DNA from: Promethearchaeia archaeon
Lineage (GTDB): Archaea; Asgardarchaeota; Lokiarchaeia; Sigyniarchaeales; SOKP01
Length of the DNA: 64,000 bases
Reading direction: 5' to 3'
Assembly (NCBI GenBank): GCA_029856155.1
Contig: JAHQWL010000092.1
Location: 1 to 64,000 of the forward strand
How positions within the stretch are numbered: position 1 is the first letter of the stretch; each line of letters starts with the position of its first letter. Below are positions 53,807-61,687 of the stretch, piece by piece. Under the pieces are notes generated by a model. The model was not told the DNA's origin. It saw nothing but the letters and a program-made list of their open reading frames with translations, and searched no databases. Position numbers and translations under genes: made by a program.

Positions 53807-56212
53807 ATAAACGCAAAAGAGTCTTCTGAATTAAGCGATCCTCTTTTCACCGAGCCATATATAGATATTGATGAGTGGCGGGACGATCCCGCACGCCATC
53901 GATACGTTCATGGTGGTTTTAAAGGCACCGATGCCAGATTTTCGTTCTATTTCCCACCGAAGGAGCAATATGAAGGCCGGTTCTTCCAATATATTATGCC
54001 GATGTCTGGGGATGAGAATCAAGCACAGCACCCATCTTACCCAGATCCCCCCTACGCATTAAGCTTTATCTTCGAGAGTGGCGGCTATTTAGTGGAATCT
54101 AACCTAGGGCGGCTGGATATGTTCCCAGGGGATGATCCCACCATCGCCGGATATCGGACCAGTGTGGCAGTAGCGAAATATTCGCGCGTTTTGGCTTCTG
54201 AAATGTATGGTCCCCACCGCTCCTATGGTTATGCTTGGGGCGGTAGCGGTGGAGGATATAAGACAATAAGTTGTATAGAAACCACAGTTGGTGTCTGGGA
54301 CGGCGTGGTGCCATTTATTCACGCAACACCGATGGCTATGATCAATGTATTCTCGGTACAGGCTCATGCAATGCGCGTGTTAAAAGATAAAATGCCAGCC
54401 ATCATCGATGCAGTAGAACCTGGTGGTAGCGGAGATATGTATACTGATCTAAATGAAGAGGAACGAGAGGCGCTTACCGAAGTGACTAAGATGGGATTTC
54501 CGCCACGAGCTTGGTTCAATTACAGGAGAATAGCGTTCGGCTACACCGGAGTCTTAACTACACTCCTTGATCCAATGATTAAATGGGATCCCACGTACTT
54601 TGAGGATTTTTGGAAGGAACCGGGCTACCTTGGTGCGAATCCGCCCCAATCGCTCTTAGACGCCCGGATTAAACACGATACAACCATAAGCAAGCTTATT
54701 ATGCCCGAAGATATCAAGAAAATGGGAGGGGCATTGTCTATATCTGCCGGGCAAGCTGGTAACGTAGTCCCAGCAGGGTTTGTATTAGAAAGCGTGCCTG
54801 AAGGGGACATACAGGGAGCTTCAATATTCTTGAAAAGTGGTGAAGCAGAGGGTTGCGTAGTTTACGCTGTTGCAGCATTCGATAACATGGTAATGCTAGC
54901 CTATGGCGAAGAAAACTACCAGTTTTTGGCAGCTGTCAAGGTGGGTGATGAAGTGCAGATCGACAACTCTAATTATCTCGCTACTCAAACCTATCATCGC
55001 CATCAGGTTCCGTCACCTGATTATTATGTCTGGAACCAGTTCCGGGGCATTGATGGTAAACCGTTGTATCCGCAACGACCCGAGATACTGGGGCCGCGTC
55101 ATGCGTATCAAGGCGCTGGTTCGGTCCAGACGGGCAAGTTTGAGGGCAAGATGATCGTAGTAGAAATGTTAATGGACGAGGCTGCCTATCCTTGGCAAGC
55201 CGACTGGTATCGCTCGAAGGTGAAAGTCGCATTGGGAGGAAAATTCGATGATAACTATCGGCTCTGGTTCATTGACAATGCAATGCATACACCACCGGTG
55301 ATCACACCGTTAGACTCCCATCCAGCAATAACCACCCGAGTTATTAACTATAGTGGTGTATTACAACAGGCACTGCGCGATGTGAGTGCATGGGTTGAAA
55401 AAGGCGTAGCACCCCCTGCAAGTACTACATATAAAGTGGTAGATGGCCAAGTGGAAGTGCCACCGACTGCTACGGAGCGTAAGGGAGTTCAACCAGTGGT
55501 CACTGTTACAGTAAACGGAGGTGAGCGTGCAGATGTCAAGGTCGGGAAGAAACTTAAGTTTTCCGCGGTTATCGAAACACCACCGGATGCCGGTTCGGTA
55601 GTTGGTGTGGAATGGGATTTCGAGGGCGCTGGTGACTATCCAATCACCGAGCATCTAAAAAACACCAAAAGCAATCATGTAGAGGTGAAAACCACTTATA
55701 CTTTCTCCGAGAGTAGCACTTACTTTCCGGCGATTCGTGTAACCTCGCAAAGACAGGGCGACCCTCAAACTCGTCATGCACGAATCCAGAACATCGGTCG
55801 CGTGAGGGTCGTGGTAAGTGGTAAAGAAAAACAAAAACAAGAACCTGAAGGTAAAGAATTAATATTAGACTTAAAAGAGAAACCCGCCGATTTTCAAAAA
55901 ATAGTAAACAAGTTCTTTGATGCAATCGGACAACATACTACTGTAGTTCAGGGAAGAGAGATTTCAACCAATGAGATTGGACCAAGAACTGAACGTTCCA
56001 CAAAATTCGAAGTTGTTCCTTCAGCTGGTGAAACTTTTTATACCATAAGTTTTGAAGATACAGAGTCTGGTATTGGCGTTTTTGTTGAAATAGATATTAC
56101 AGTCTCGGGAGCCTATAAAATGATGGCAAAAATGATAAAAAAAATGACATCAAAATCGATTAAAGAAAATGCGATAGAAACTCTCAATAAAATTTTAAAA
56201 GAAAATGAATGA
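53807..56212 (+). CDS. Laterally acquired alpha/beta hydrolase (esterase-like) with PKD-like domain and native-type tail
   Basis: A protein of about 801 residues. The hydrolase nucleophile is S147 in WGGSGGGYKT, with likely acid D457 (MLMDEAAYP) and base H494 (IDNAMHTPP). A PKD-like beta domain follows (VEWDFEGAGDYP and TYFPAIRVTSQ). The frame is open and family-like up to about 53807 (DPLFTEPYIDIDEWRDDP), but no ATG, GTG or TTG exists before ATG 53996; an ATA at 53807 lies 7 nt after GGTG and would be the start by position. From 53820 to about 55820 the gene is strikingly G+C-rich; the last 130 codons (from about residue 675) are A+T-rich like the host. The substrate is unknown. Confidence 0.75.
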   Translation: MNAKESSELSDPLFTEPYIDIDEWRDDPARHRYVHGGFKGTDARFSFYFPPKEQYEGRFFQYIMPMSGDENQAQHPSYPDPPYALSFIFESGGYLVESNLGRLDMFPGDDPTIAGYRTSVAVAKYSRVLASEMYGPHRSYGYAWGGSGGGYKTISCIETTVGVWDGVVPFIHATPMAMINVFSVQAHAMRVLKDKMPAIIDAVEPGGSGDMYTDLNEEEREALTEVTKMGFPPRAWFNYRRIAFGYTGVLTTLLDPMIKWDPTYFEDFWKEPGYLGANPPQSLLDARIKHDTTISKLIMPEDIKKMGGALSISAGQAGNVVPAGFVLESVPEGDIQGASIFLKSGEAEGCVVYAVAAFDNMVMLAYGEENYQFLAAVKVGDEVQIDNSNYLATQTYHRHQVPSPDYYVWNQFRGIDGKPLYPQRPEILGPRHAYQGAGSVQTGKFEGKMIVVEMLMDEAAYPWQADWYRSKVKVALGGKFDDNYRLWFIDNAMHTPPVITPLDSHPAITTRVINYSGVLQQALRDVSAWVEKGVAPPASTTYKVVDGQVEVPPTATERKGVQPVVTVTVNGGERADVKVGKKLKFSAVIETPPDAGSVVGVEWDFEGAGDYPITEHLKNTKSNHVEVKTTYTFSESSTYFPAIRVTSQRQGDPQTRHARIQNIGRVRVVVSGKEKQKQEPEGKELILDLKEKPADFQKIVNKFFDAIGQHTTVVQGREISTNEIGPRTERSTKFEVVPSAGETFYTISFEDTESGIGVFVEIDITVSGAYKMMAKMIKKMTSKSIKENAIETLNKILKENE

Positions 56213-56405
56213 TCTCTTGGATTTAGCATTTCCTGATCATTCCCTTTTTTTTTTCTTCTTGTGGACTAATAATTATCAATTTCCTCCAAAAAGTCGAATA
56301 TAAAGGGTGGGTTATCGTTCCCTTCATAGAATTAATAATCTTAATAATTAACCCCAAATTAATTGTGATGAACAATTAAAGATTGTTATTTAAAGGTCTC
56401 TTTGT

Positions 56406-57740
56406 ATGAGAAAAAAAGTTATTATCATTGGCGCTCTAGGGATGGACTTTCACGTCTTTAACACAGTCTTTAGAGACAATGAAGAATATGATGTTATAGC
56501 ATTTACTATTGCAGGAGAACAAAACGTTGGTACCACGGACGAAACGGAAAGGAAATTTCCTGCTGTATTGGCTGGTAAATTATATCCTAATGGAATTCCG
56601 ATGGTCTCAGAAGATTTACTTGAAGATTATATAAGAAAATATGAAGTAGATGAAGTAGTATTTGCCTATTCTGACGTATCTCATGAAGAAGTAATGCATA
56701 AAGCCTCAAGAGCTCTTGCTGCAGGTGCTAATTACCGATTAATTTCTGGAAGATTCACCCAACTCAAAGCTAATAAACCTATGGTTGCTATATGTGCTGT
56801 AAGAACTGGATGTGGAAAAAGTCAAGTTTCTCGAGCTACATATCGATATTTACAGAGTAAGGGATATAAAGTTGTAGCAATTCGTGAACCAATGCCTTAT
56901 GGTGATCTGGTGCAACAAAATGTCATGAGATTTGAAAAATATGAAGATCTAGATAAATATGATTGCACTATTGAAGAACGTGAAGAATATGAACCTTATA
57001 TTAGGCAGGGATTAGTAATTTATTCAGGAGTTGACTACGAGAAGATAATTAGAGAAGCTGAAAAAGAAGCAGATGTAATTATTTTTGATGGGGGAAATAA
57101 TGAAATTTCTTTCTATATTACTGATTTGCTTTTTATTGTTGTTGATCCATTAAGGCCCGGACATGAAAATAAATATCATCCCGGTGAAGTTAATGCAAAA
57201 TACGCTGATGTCTTCGTAATAAACAAGATGAACAGTGCTAAACCAGAAGATGTTAAAATCGTGGAAAAAAATCTTAATGAGTTAAATCCAAAAGCAGTAA
57301 AAGTTTATACAAATTCAGTAGTTAAAGCAGAAGATCCATTAAAACTGAAGGGAAAGAAGGTTGTAGTCGTAGAAGATGGTCCTACCTTAACTCATGGAGG
57401 TATGGCAATTGGTGCAGCATATGTCGCTGCTAAAAACGCAGAAGCGAAAATAGTAGATCCTAGAAAATTCTTAGTGGGGTCTATGAAAGAAGTATACGAG
57501 GATTTTCCTCAAATCACGCAAATAGTGCCTGCCATGGGATACACAGACCAACAAATAGAAGATTTAGAAAAAACTCTTAACAATGTAAAAGCAGATATTA
57601 TTTTAAATGGAAGTCCCATAGATCTAACGAAATTAATTAAAACTAACAAACCAATTGTAAAAGTTTCATATGATATCGAGTCAATTGGAAGTCCAACAAT
57701 AGAAGAAGTGCTTGATAGTTTTATTAAGAAAAATCTCTAA
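56406..57740 (+). CDS. Cyclic 2,3-diphosphoglycerate synthetase-like P-loop protein (COG2403)
   Basis: A 444-residue protein. The N terminus is Rossmann-like (RKKVIIIGALGMDFHVFN) and the middle contains a P-loop AVRTGCGKSQVSR (Lys 138), followed by an Asp-rich DVIIFDGGNNE (Walker B-like) and FVINKMNSA. This layout matches predicted GTPases of the cyclic-2,3-diphosphoglycerate-synthetase group. Members make an osmolyte in hyperthermophiles, but many homologues in mesophiles have unknown jobs. No cofactor or pathway neighbour clarifies it here. Confidence 0.8.
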   Translation: MRKKVIIIGALGMDFHVFNTVFRDNEEYDVIAFTIAGEQNVGTTDETERKFPAVLAGKLYPNGIPMVSEDLLEDYIRKYEVDEVVFAYSDVSHEEVMHKASRALAAGANYRLISGRFTQLKANKPMVAICAVRTGCGKSQVSRATYRYLQSKGYKVVAIREPMPYGDLVQQNVMRFEKYEDLDKYDCTIEEREEYEPYIRQGLVIYSGVDYEKIIREAEKEADVIIFDGGNNEISFYITDLLFIVVDPLRPGHENKYHPGEVNAKYADVFVINKMNSAKPEDVKIVEKNLNELNPKAVKVYTNSVVKAEDPLKLKGKKVVVVEDGPTLTHGGMAIGAAYVAAKNAEAKIVDPRKFLVGSMKEVYEDFPQITQIVPAMGYTDQQIEDLEKTLNNVKADIILNGSPIDLTKLIKTNKPIVKVSYDIESIGSPTIEEVLDSFIKKNL

Positions 57741-57775
57741 ATTTCTTTTTATCTTTCTAATTTTTATATTCTATC

Positions 57776-58528
57776 ATGGCCAAAAAAAGAAAAAAGCATG
57801 TAAAACGTGGTCATCAAATAGCCATACTTATTGGTTTCCATGATAATGATGCTGTTTTTTGGAAAATATATAGTGAAAATATTAAGTTTCACAGCAGGAT
57901 AAAACGTGGAAGGAAGAGAAAAAGTCAAAATAAAAAGCACTTGTATCATTTTCATGAGGAAATCATTAACACATTAAGACCTATAATTAAAGAAGGTATC
58001 AGAAGTGTAATACTACTCTCCCCACCGAAAGATGAATATTCAAATGAGTTTCTTAATCACGTTAATAAACATCATTCATGGCTATTAAAAAAAGGAGATA
58101 GACAGGTTGTTTTTTCTAAAATCATAGCTAATCAAGCGAAGACTCAAAAGGATGTCTATTACCTAAAAACTCAAGAATATTTTAGAGATATCGTTGATGA
58201 AACTTCAAATCAAGAAGGATTGTTAATTTTAGAAGAATTGAAAGAAATTATTAACAAAAATGAAAAATTCTCTAAAATCCTTTATACTTGGAGAGAAATC
58301 GAAAATGAACTGAGATTGATTAAAAAAAATCCTAATTTACCTAAACCAAATTATATTATTCTAACTGAAGAATATCAAAAGAATCCAAAAAATAGAAATA
58401 AAATGCAACGGATACTACAAATCGCAAGAAATCTTGAGATTAAAACTAAAATTGTTAAGCTAGAATCCGAGGCAGGTACTATCGTCGACCAATTTGGAGG
58501 ATTAATCTGTTATATTAGAAAAAAGTGA
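57776..58528 (+). CDS. Pelota/eRF1-like protein without GGQ
   Basis: A 250-residue basic protein resembling domains 2 and 3 of Pelota/eRF1. The N-terminal half has AILIGFHDNDAVFWKIYSENI followed by a strongly basic loop (GRKRKSQNKK) where release factors carry GGQ, then HFHEEIINTLRPIIKEGIRSVILLSPP. The end IKTKIVKLESEAGTIVDQFGGLICYIRK is typical of domain 3. It lacks the decoding N domain, as in baeRF or Vms1-like proteins acting on stalled ribosomes. Its exact role is unknown. Confidence 0.6.
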   Translation: MAKKRKKHVKRGHQIAILIGFHDNDAVFWKIYSENIKFHSRIKRGRKRKSQNKKHLYHFHEEIINTLRPIIKEGIRSVILLSPPKDEYSNEFLNHVNKHHSWLLKKGDRQVVFSKIIANQAKTQKDVYYLKTQEYFRDIVDETSNQEGLLILEELKEIINKNEKFSKILYTWREIENELRLIKKNPNLPKPNYIILTEEYQKNPKNRNKMQRILQIARNLEIKTKIVKLESEAGTIVDQFGGLICYIRKK

Positions 58529-58582
58529 TGAATTTATTTTTTTTATCCTACAATTAAGAAGTTTCATCATTTATTTTTATTT

Positions 58583-59083
58583 TTAGCCCTTTTTCATATA
58601 ATGGATATAAATCCCGAGCCCTATGAAAAAAACTCCTAAATCCATTGATAAGGCTCCAATCCAAGTACGATATACTCCAAGTCCTATTTTTACTGCATCA
58701 TCAAAAAGAAGTGGTACTCCAGTCGCATTAGGATTTATTACACTCATTGGCCATCCAATCAGATCTAAAACCCAATGGCTAAAAACTACTATTCCTATAA
58801 TCAATGTGGTATTTAAGTCAATCATACTCCAACTTATTGATTTGTTTGTTTTATCTTGTTCCTTCTTTGAATTTATATATGCTGTAATGAATGCTGTTAT
58901 TATCATAGCTATAATTGTCCAAACAACCGACATAAAGAGACCATGCGAAATCCATATTGCAGATAAGAAAACAAAGGATAATATATCAATAAACATGGAA
59001 CTTATTAATAGAATCCAAAGAGGTATTCGAGGAGCAAATCGCTTGGTAGCAAATCCTATTCCAAGATGAGCTAAAGCAGGCAT
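58583..59083 (-). CDS. Membrane protein, YdjM-like (PF04307 type)
   Basis: A 166-residue integral membrane protein with about four hydrophobic helices. The N terminus MPALAHLGIGFATKRFAPRIP with its conserved His and the later FSHWVLDLIGWP motif resemble the YdjM-type putative membrane metal-dependent hydrolases. The activity is not established for most members. It is flanked by convergent and divergent genes, so it is a single-gene unit. Confidence 0.7.
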   Translation of the reverse strand: MPALAHLGIGFATKRFAPRIPLWILLISSMFIDILSFVFLSAIWISHGLFMSVVWTIIAMIITAFITAYINSKKEQDKTNKSISWSMIDLNTTLIIGIVVFSHWVLDLIGWPMSVINPNATGVPLLFDDAVKIGLGVYRTWIGALSMDLGVFFIGLGIYIHYMKKG

Positions 59084-59220
59084 AATAATTGAATAAAGAA
59101 ATTTTAATATTAAAATTATTTAGTCCGATTTTTAATAAAAAAGTTGTAATCTCAATATATTCCCAATTTTATAACATTAAGAAATTTTGGTACTTAAATC
59201 CATTTTCACAAACCAAAGAT

Positions 59221-59231
59221 TTATATATAAA
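59221..59231 (+). promoter_or_regulatory. TATA box of the redox operon
   Basis: TTATATATAAA is a strong archaeal TATA element about 80 bp upstream of the EFR1 gene and ends 2 nt before the first of three operator sites. Repressor bound there would block transcription factor or polymerase access. Confidence 0.6.
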
Positions 59232-59233
59232 AA

Positions 59234-59284
59234 CTTACTCATAGTAATTATATTACCATTAGTAAGTATTCTACTATGGGTAAG
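59234..59284. promoter_or_regulatory. Three phased operator sites for the TetR regulator
   Basis: Three related 15-mers start exactly 18 bp apart: CTTACTCATAGTAAT (59234-59248, plus strand), and the reverse complements of 59252-59266 (CTTACTAATGGTAAT) and 59270-59284 (CTTACCCATAGTAGA). Each has a dyad with TTAC/GTAA arms of the size bound by TetR dimers. They fill the gap between TATA box and first gene of an operon that encodes a TetR protein. Confidence 0.75.
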
Positions 59285-59312
59285 TGATTAAAAAACTAAG
59301 AAAAGAAAGGTT

Positions 59313-60260
59313 ATGAGTATGGTTTTCGAAATTTATTATTTTTCAGGTACTGGCAATTCACTTTACGTTGCCGAAGAATTGCGACAACACATTCTGGATT
59401 TAAAACTCATTCCAATTGCAGCGTTATTAAATAAAAAATCATATGAGAAAAAAATAGATATTAAAACTAATGCAAAATCTATTGGTTTTGTTTTTCCTTG
59501 TCATGGAGTAACAATTCCGGTTCCAGTGAAAAGATTCTTAAAATCCCTCGATCTGAAATCTTCTGAGTATCTTTTTGCAATTGTGACCCGTGGGGGATCT
59601 GTTTTTCGCGGTTTTGCCGCTATTGACAAAATCCTACGTAAAAAGGGAAAGCAATTAGACGCAAGCTTTGTCATCAATATGGGTATGAATGATCCAAAAT
59701 TAAAATCCTTTAACATCCCTACCAATGAGGAGTTAAAAGCGATTGAAATGAAAGTGCAGGAAAAACTCGAAATAATTCAAAAGATTATAACTAATCATGA
59801 AATATTTCACGACATAACTAGCGGGATTTCATTTTCACGTTTTAAATCATTTAATTATATTTTAGAAAGACTTGTGCCATTTACATTGCACCATATAGCC
59901 ACAAAAGTTAAAAAGTATTTTTATGTAAATACTAATTGCATAGGATGTGGAATTTGTGAGAAAGTGTGCCTTTCGCAGAAGATTACTATAGTTAACGACA
60001 GACCTATTTGGCAGAGAAATATTGAGTGTTATTACTGTTATGCATGCCTGAATTTTTGTCCTACACAAGCAATTCAAATTTACTCAAAGTTTTACATGAA
60101 ATCCTTCACTGAAGAGAAAGGAAGATATCCGCATCCATATGCTCAAGTAAAAGATATGGTTAATCAAAAGTCAAATCTCTCTCCAGCTTTGGATAACCAA
60201 AGTAGACACCTTACTATTGGTAACAAAAAAAAACTTGTAATAACGCAACCAGAAAGATAA
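59313..60260 (+). CDS. EFR1-type flavodoxin-ferredoxin fusion protein
   Basis: A 315-residue redox protein. The N-terminal flavodoxin-like part shows YYFSGTGNSLYVAEELR (FMN phosphate loop) and the C-terminal ferredoxin part has two 4Fe-4S motifs: C209, C212, C215, C219 and C239, C242, C245, C249. This is the EFR1 architecture, thought to pass electrons from ferredoxin to flavin. The operon behind it encodes its probable TetR repressor and a second flavodoxin. Inducer and electron acceptor are unknown. Confidence 0.87.
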   Translation: MSMVFEIYYFSGTGNSLYVAEELRQHILDLKLIPIAALLNKKSYEKKIDIKTNAKSIGFVFPCHGVTIPVPVKRFLKSLDLKSSEYLFAIVTRGGSVFRGFAAIDKILRKKGKQLDASFVINMGMNDPKLKSFNIPTNEELKAIEMKVQEKLEIIQKIITNHEIFHDITSGISFSRFKSFNYILERLVPFTLHHIATKVKKYFYVNTNCIGCGICEKVCLSQKITIVNDRPIWQRNIECYYCYACLNFCPTQAIQIYSKFYMKSFTEEKGRYPHPYAQVKDMVNQKSNLSPALDNQSRHLTIGNKKKLVITQPER

Positions 60261-60279
60261 AAATAAGTGGTGAACTAAA

Positions 60280-60957
60280 ATTTCAAAATTATCTAGAAGA
60301 GAGCGCGAAACTTTACAACGTCGCAATGAAATTTTGAAAGCTGCTGAAAATAGATTTTTCGAAAAAAGTTATGATGAAGTTTCCATGGATGATATTGCTA
60401 GTGATTTAGAGCTTTCTAAGACGGCACTTTATTATCATTTTAAAAATAAAGCTTCATTATATTTTGCTGTAGTAATTAAAGGCGAGGTTATCCTTAGAGA
60501 TAAATTTAAAAATGCTGTACAAAAAGAGGCAACCGGATTGGGAAAAATAATAAGCATAATTCATAATTTCTCTGAATATATACAAAAATATTCAGATTAT
60601 TATCGCCTTAATCTTTCAGTCAGAGTACCACGATTTATGAATATGCTTCAAAAATGTGAAGACGGAATCCCAGAAATTGAAAATGCAGAAGAATATGCTG
60701 GATTAAAAAAAGAATTACTTGATATAATAACTGAAACTATCAAGTTAGGAATCCAGGATGGTACAATGAGAAAAGACTTAGATCCAATACAGACTGTAAT
60801 GTTTTTAGGGTCTGCCATTGAGGATATGGTATACTTATCTCCTGTAAATCAATTACTCTTAGAGATGAGTGGTGCCACTGCAGAGGGATATCTTAAACAC
60901 TCAATTGACTTGTTATTGCAAGGGATAGCTAATAAAAAAAATAAAGAAAAATGGTGA
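60280..60957 (+). CDS. TetR-family regulator, probably ATT start
   Basis: A TetR-type repressor: N-terminal HTH (NEILKAAENRFFEKSYDEVSMDDIASDLELSKTALYYHFKNK) and a variable ligand domain of about 150 residues. With a TTG at 60334 as start, the first helix would be cut in half. The frame is open back to an ATT at 60280, which sits 7 nt after GGTG, the spacing seen for other starts here, so I place the start there (225 residues). It lies between EFR1 and flavodoxin genes and most likely binds the three operators at 59234-59284, repressing its own operon. Confidence 0.82.
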   Translation: MSKLSRRERETLQRRNEILKAAENRFFEKSYDEVSMDDIASDLELSKTALYYHFKNKASLYFAVVIKGEVILRDKFKNAVQKEATGLGKIISIIHNFSEYIQKYSDYYRLNLSVRVPRFMNMLQKCEDGIPEIENAEEYAGLKKELLDIITETIKLGIQDGTMRKDLDPIQTVMFLGSAIEDMVYLSPVNQLLLEMSGATAEGYLKHSIDLLLQGIANKKNKEKW

Positions 60958-60963
60958 TAAAAA

Positions 60964-61530
60964 TTGGAAAAAAGCAAAATATTAATTGTTTATGGTACTC
61001 GTTACGGAGCGACAACTGGTACCGCAGAAGAGATTGGTAAAGTTCTTCGGGATGATGAAGGATTTGAGGTAAAAGTTGTAAATCTCAAAGAAGAGAAGGT
61101 CAAAGATGTCAAGGAATATGATCTTGTTATTATTGGAAGTGGAATGAAAATGGACATGTGGACGAGTAAAGCTAAAGCCTTTTTAAACAAGTTTAGCAGT
61201 GAACTTAAGAAAAAGAAAGTGGCAATCTTCGTGTCTTCAGGAGGGCGAGCACTCATGGAATATAAAGGAGAATATGATGAAATAAGTAGAATTACTAAAA
61301 AATATCTTGAAGAAAAAGCTTCTAAATATGATTTGAATCCAATCTCGATGACCATGTTTGGAGGTATCTGGAATTATAACCAGATGGGTAAAATTTACAG
61401 AAAATTCTTAGATCCAGAAAAAGAGAATTTCGCTCCGGCAGGGTTTAAAGAAACAGAGCCAGGAGTTTACGATTCAAGAAATTGGGATGAGATTCGTAAA
61501 TGGGCTAAAGATTTAGCCAGTAAGATATAA
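60964..61530 (+). CDS. Flavodoxin-domain protein (HemG-like)
   Basis: A 188-residue flavodoxin-fold protein starting with TTG, 7 nt after GGTG and only 6 nt after the TetR stop. The FMN loop is YGTRYGATTGTAEEIG; GSGMKMDMWTSKAKAFL and FVSSGGRALMEY follow. The overall pattern is that of the flavodoxin-like protoporphyrinogen oxidase group, but membership in a haem pathway is not indicated by neighbours. As part of the EFR1-TetR operon it is probably an electron-transfer partner. Confidence 0.82.
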   Translation: MEKSKILIVYGTRYGATTGTAEEIGKVLRDDEGFEVKVVNLKEEKVKDVKEYDLVIIGSGMKMDMWTSKAKAFLNKFSSELKKKKVAIFVSSGGRALMEYKGEYDEISRITKKYLEEKASKYDLNPISMTMFGGIWNYNQMGKIYRKFLDPEKENFAPAGFKETEPGVYDSRNWDEIRKWAKDLASKI

Positions 61531-61687
61531 AACAACCTTAATTGGAGTAAATTGTCTTAAAACACTTTTTTATATTTCTTTTTTAAATTCATTTAAATAA
61601 TATTTAATTCAAAAGTCTCATTAAATCATCCATAGTTTAAAATAGTGTTTTTGATTTAATAATTAGAACTTAATGGATTGAAAATCT

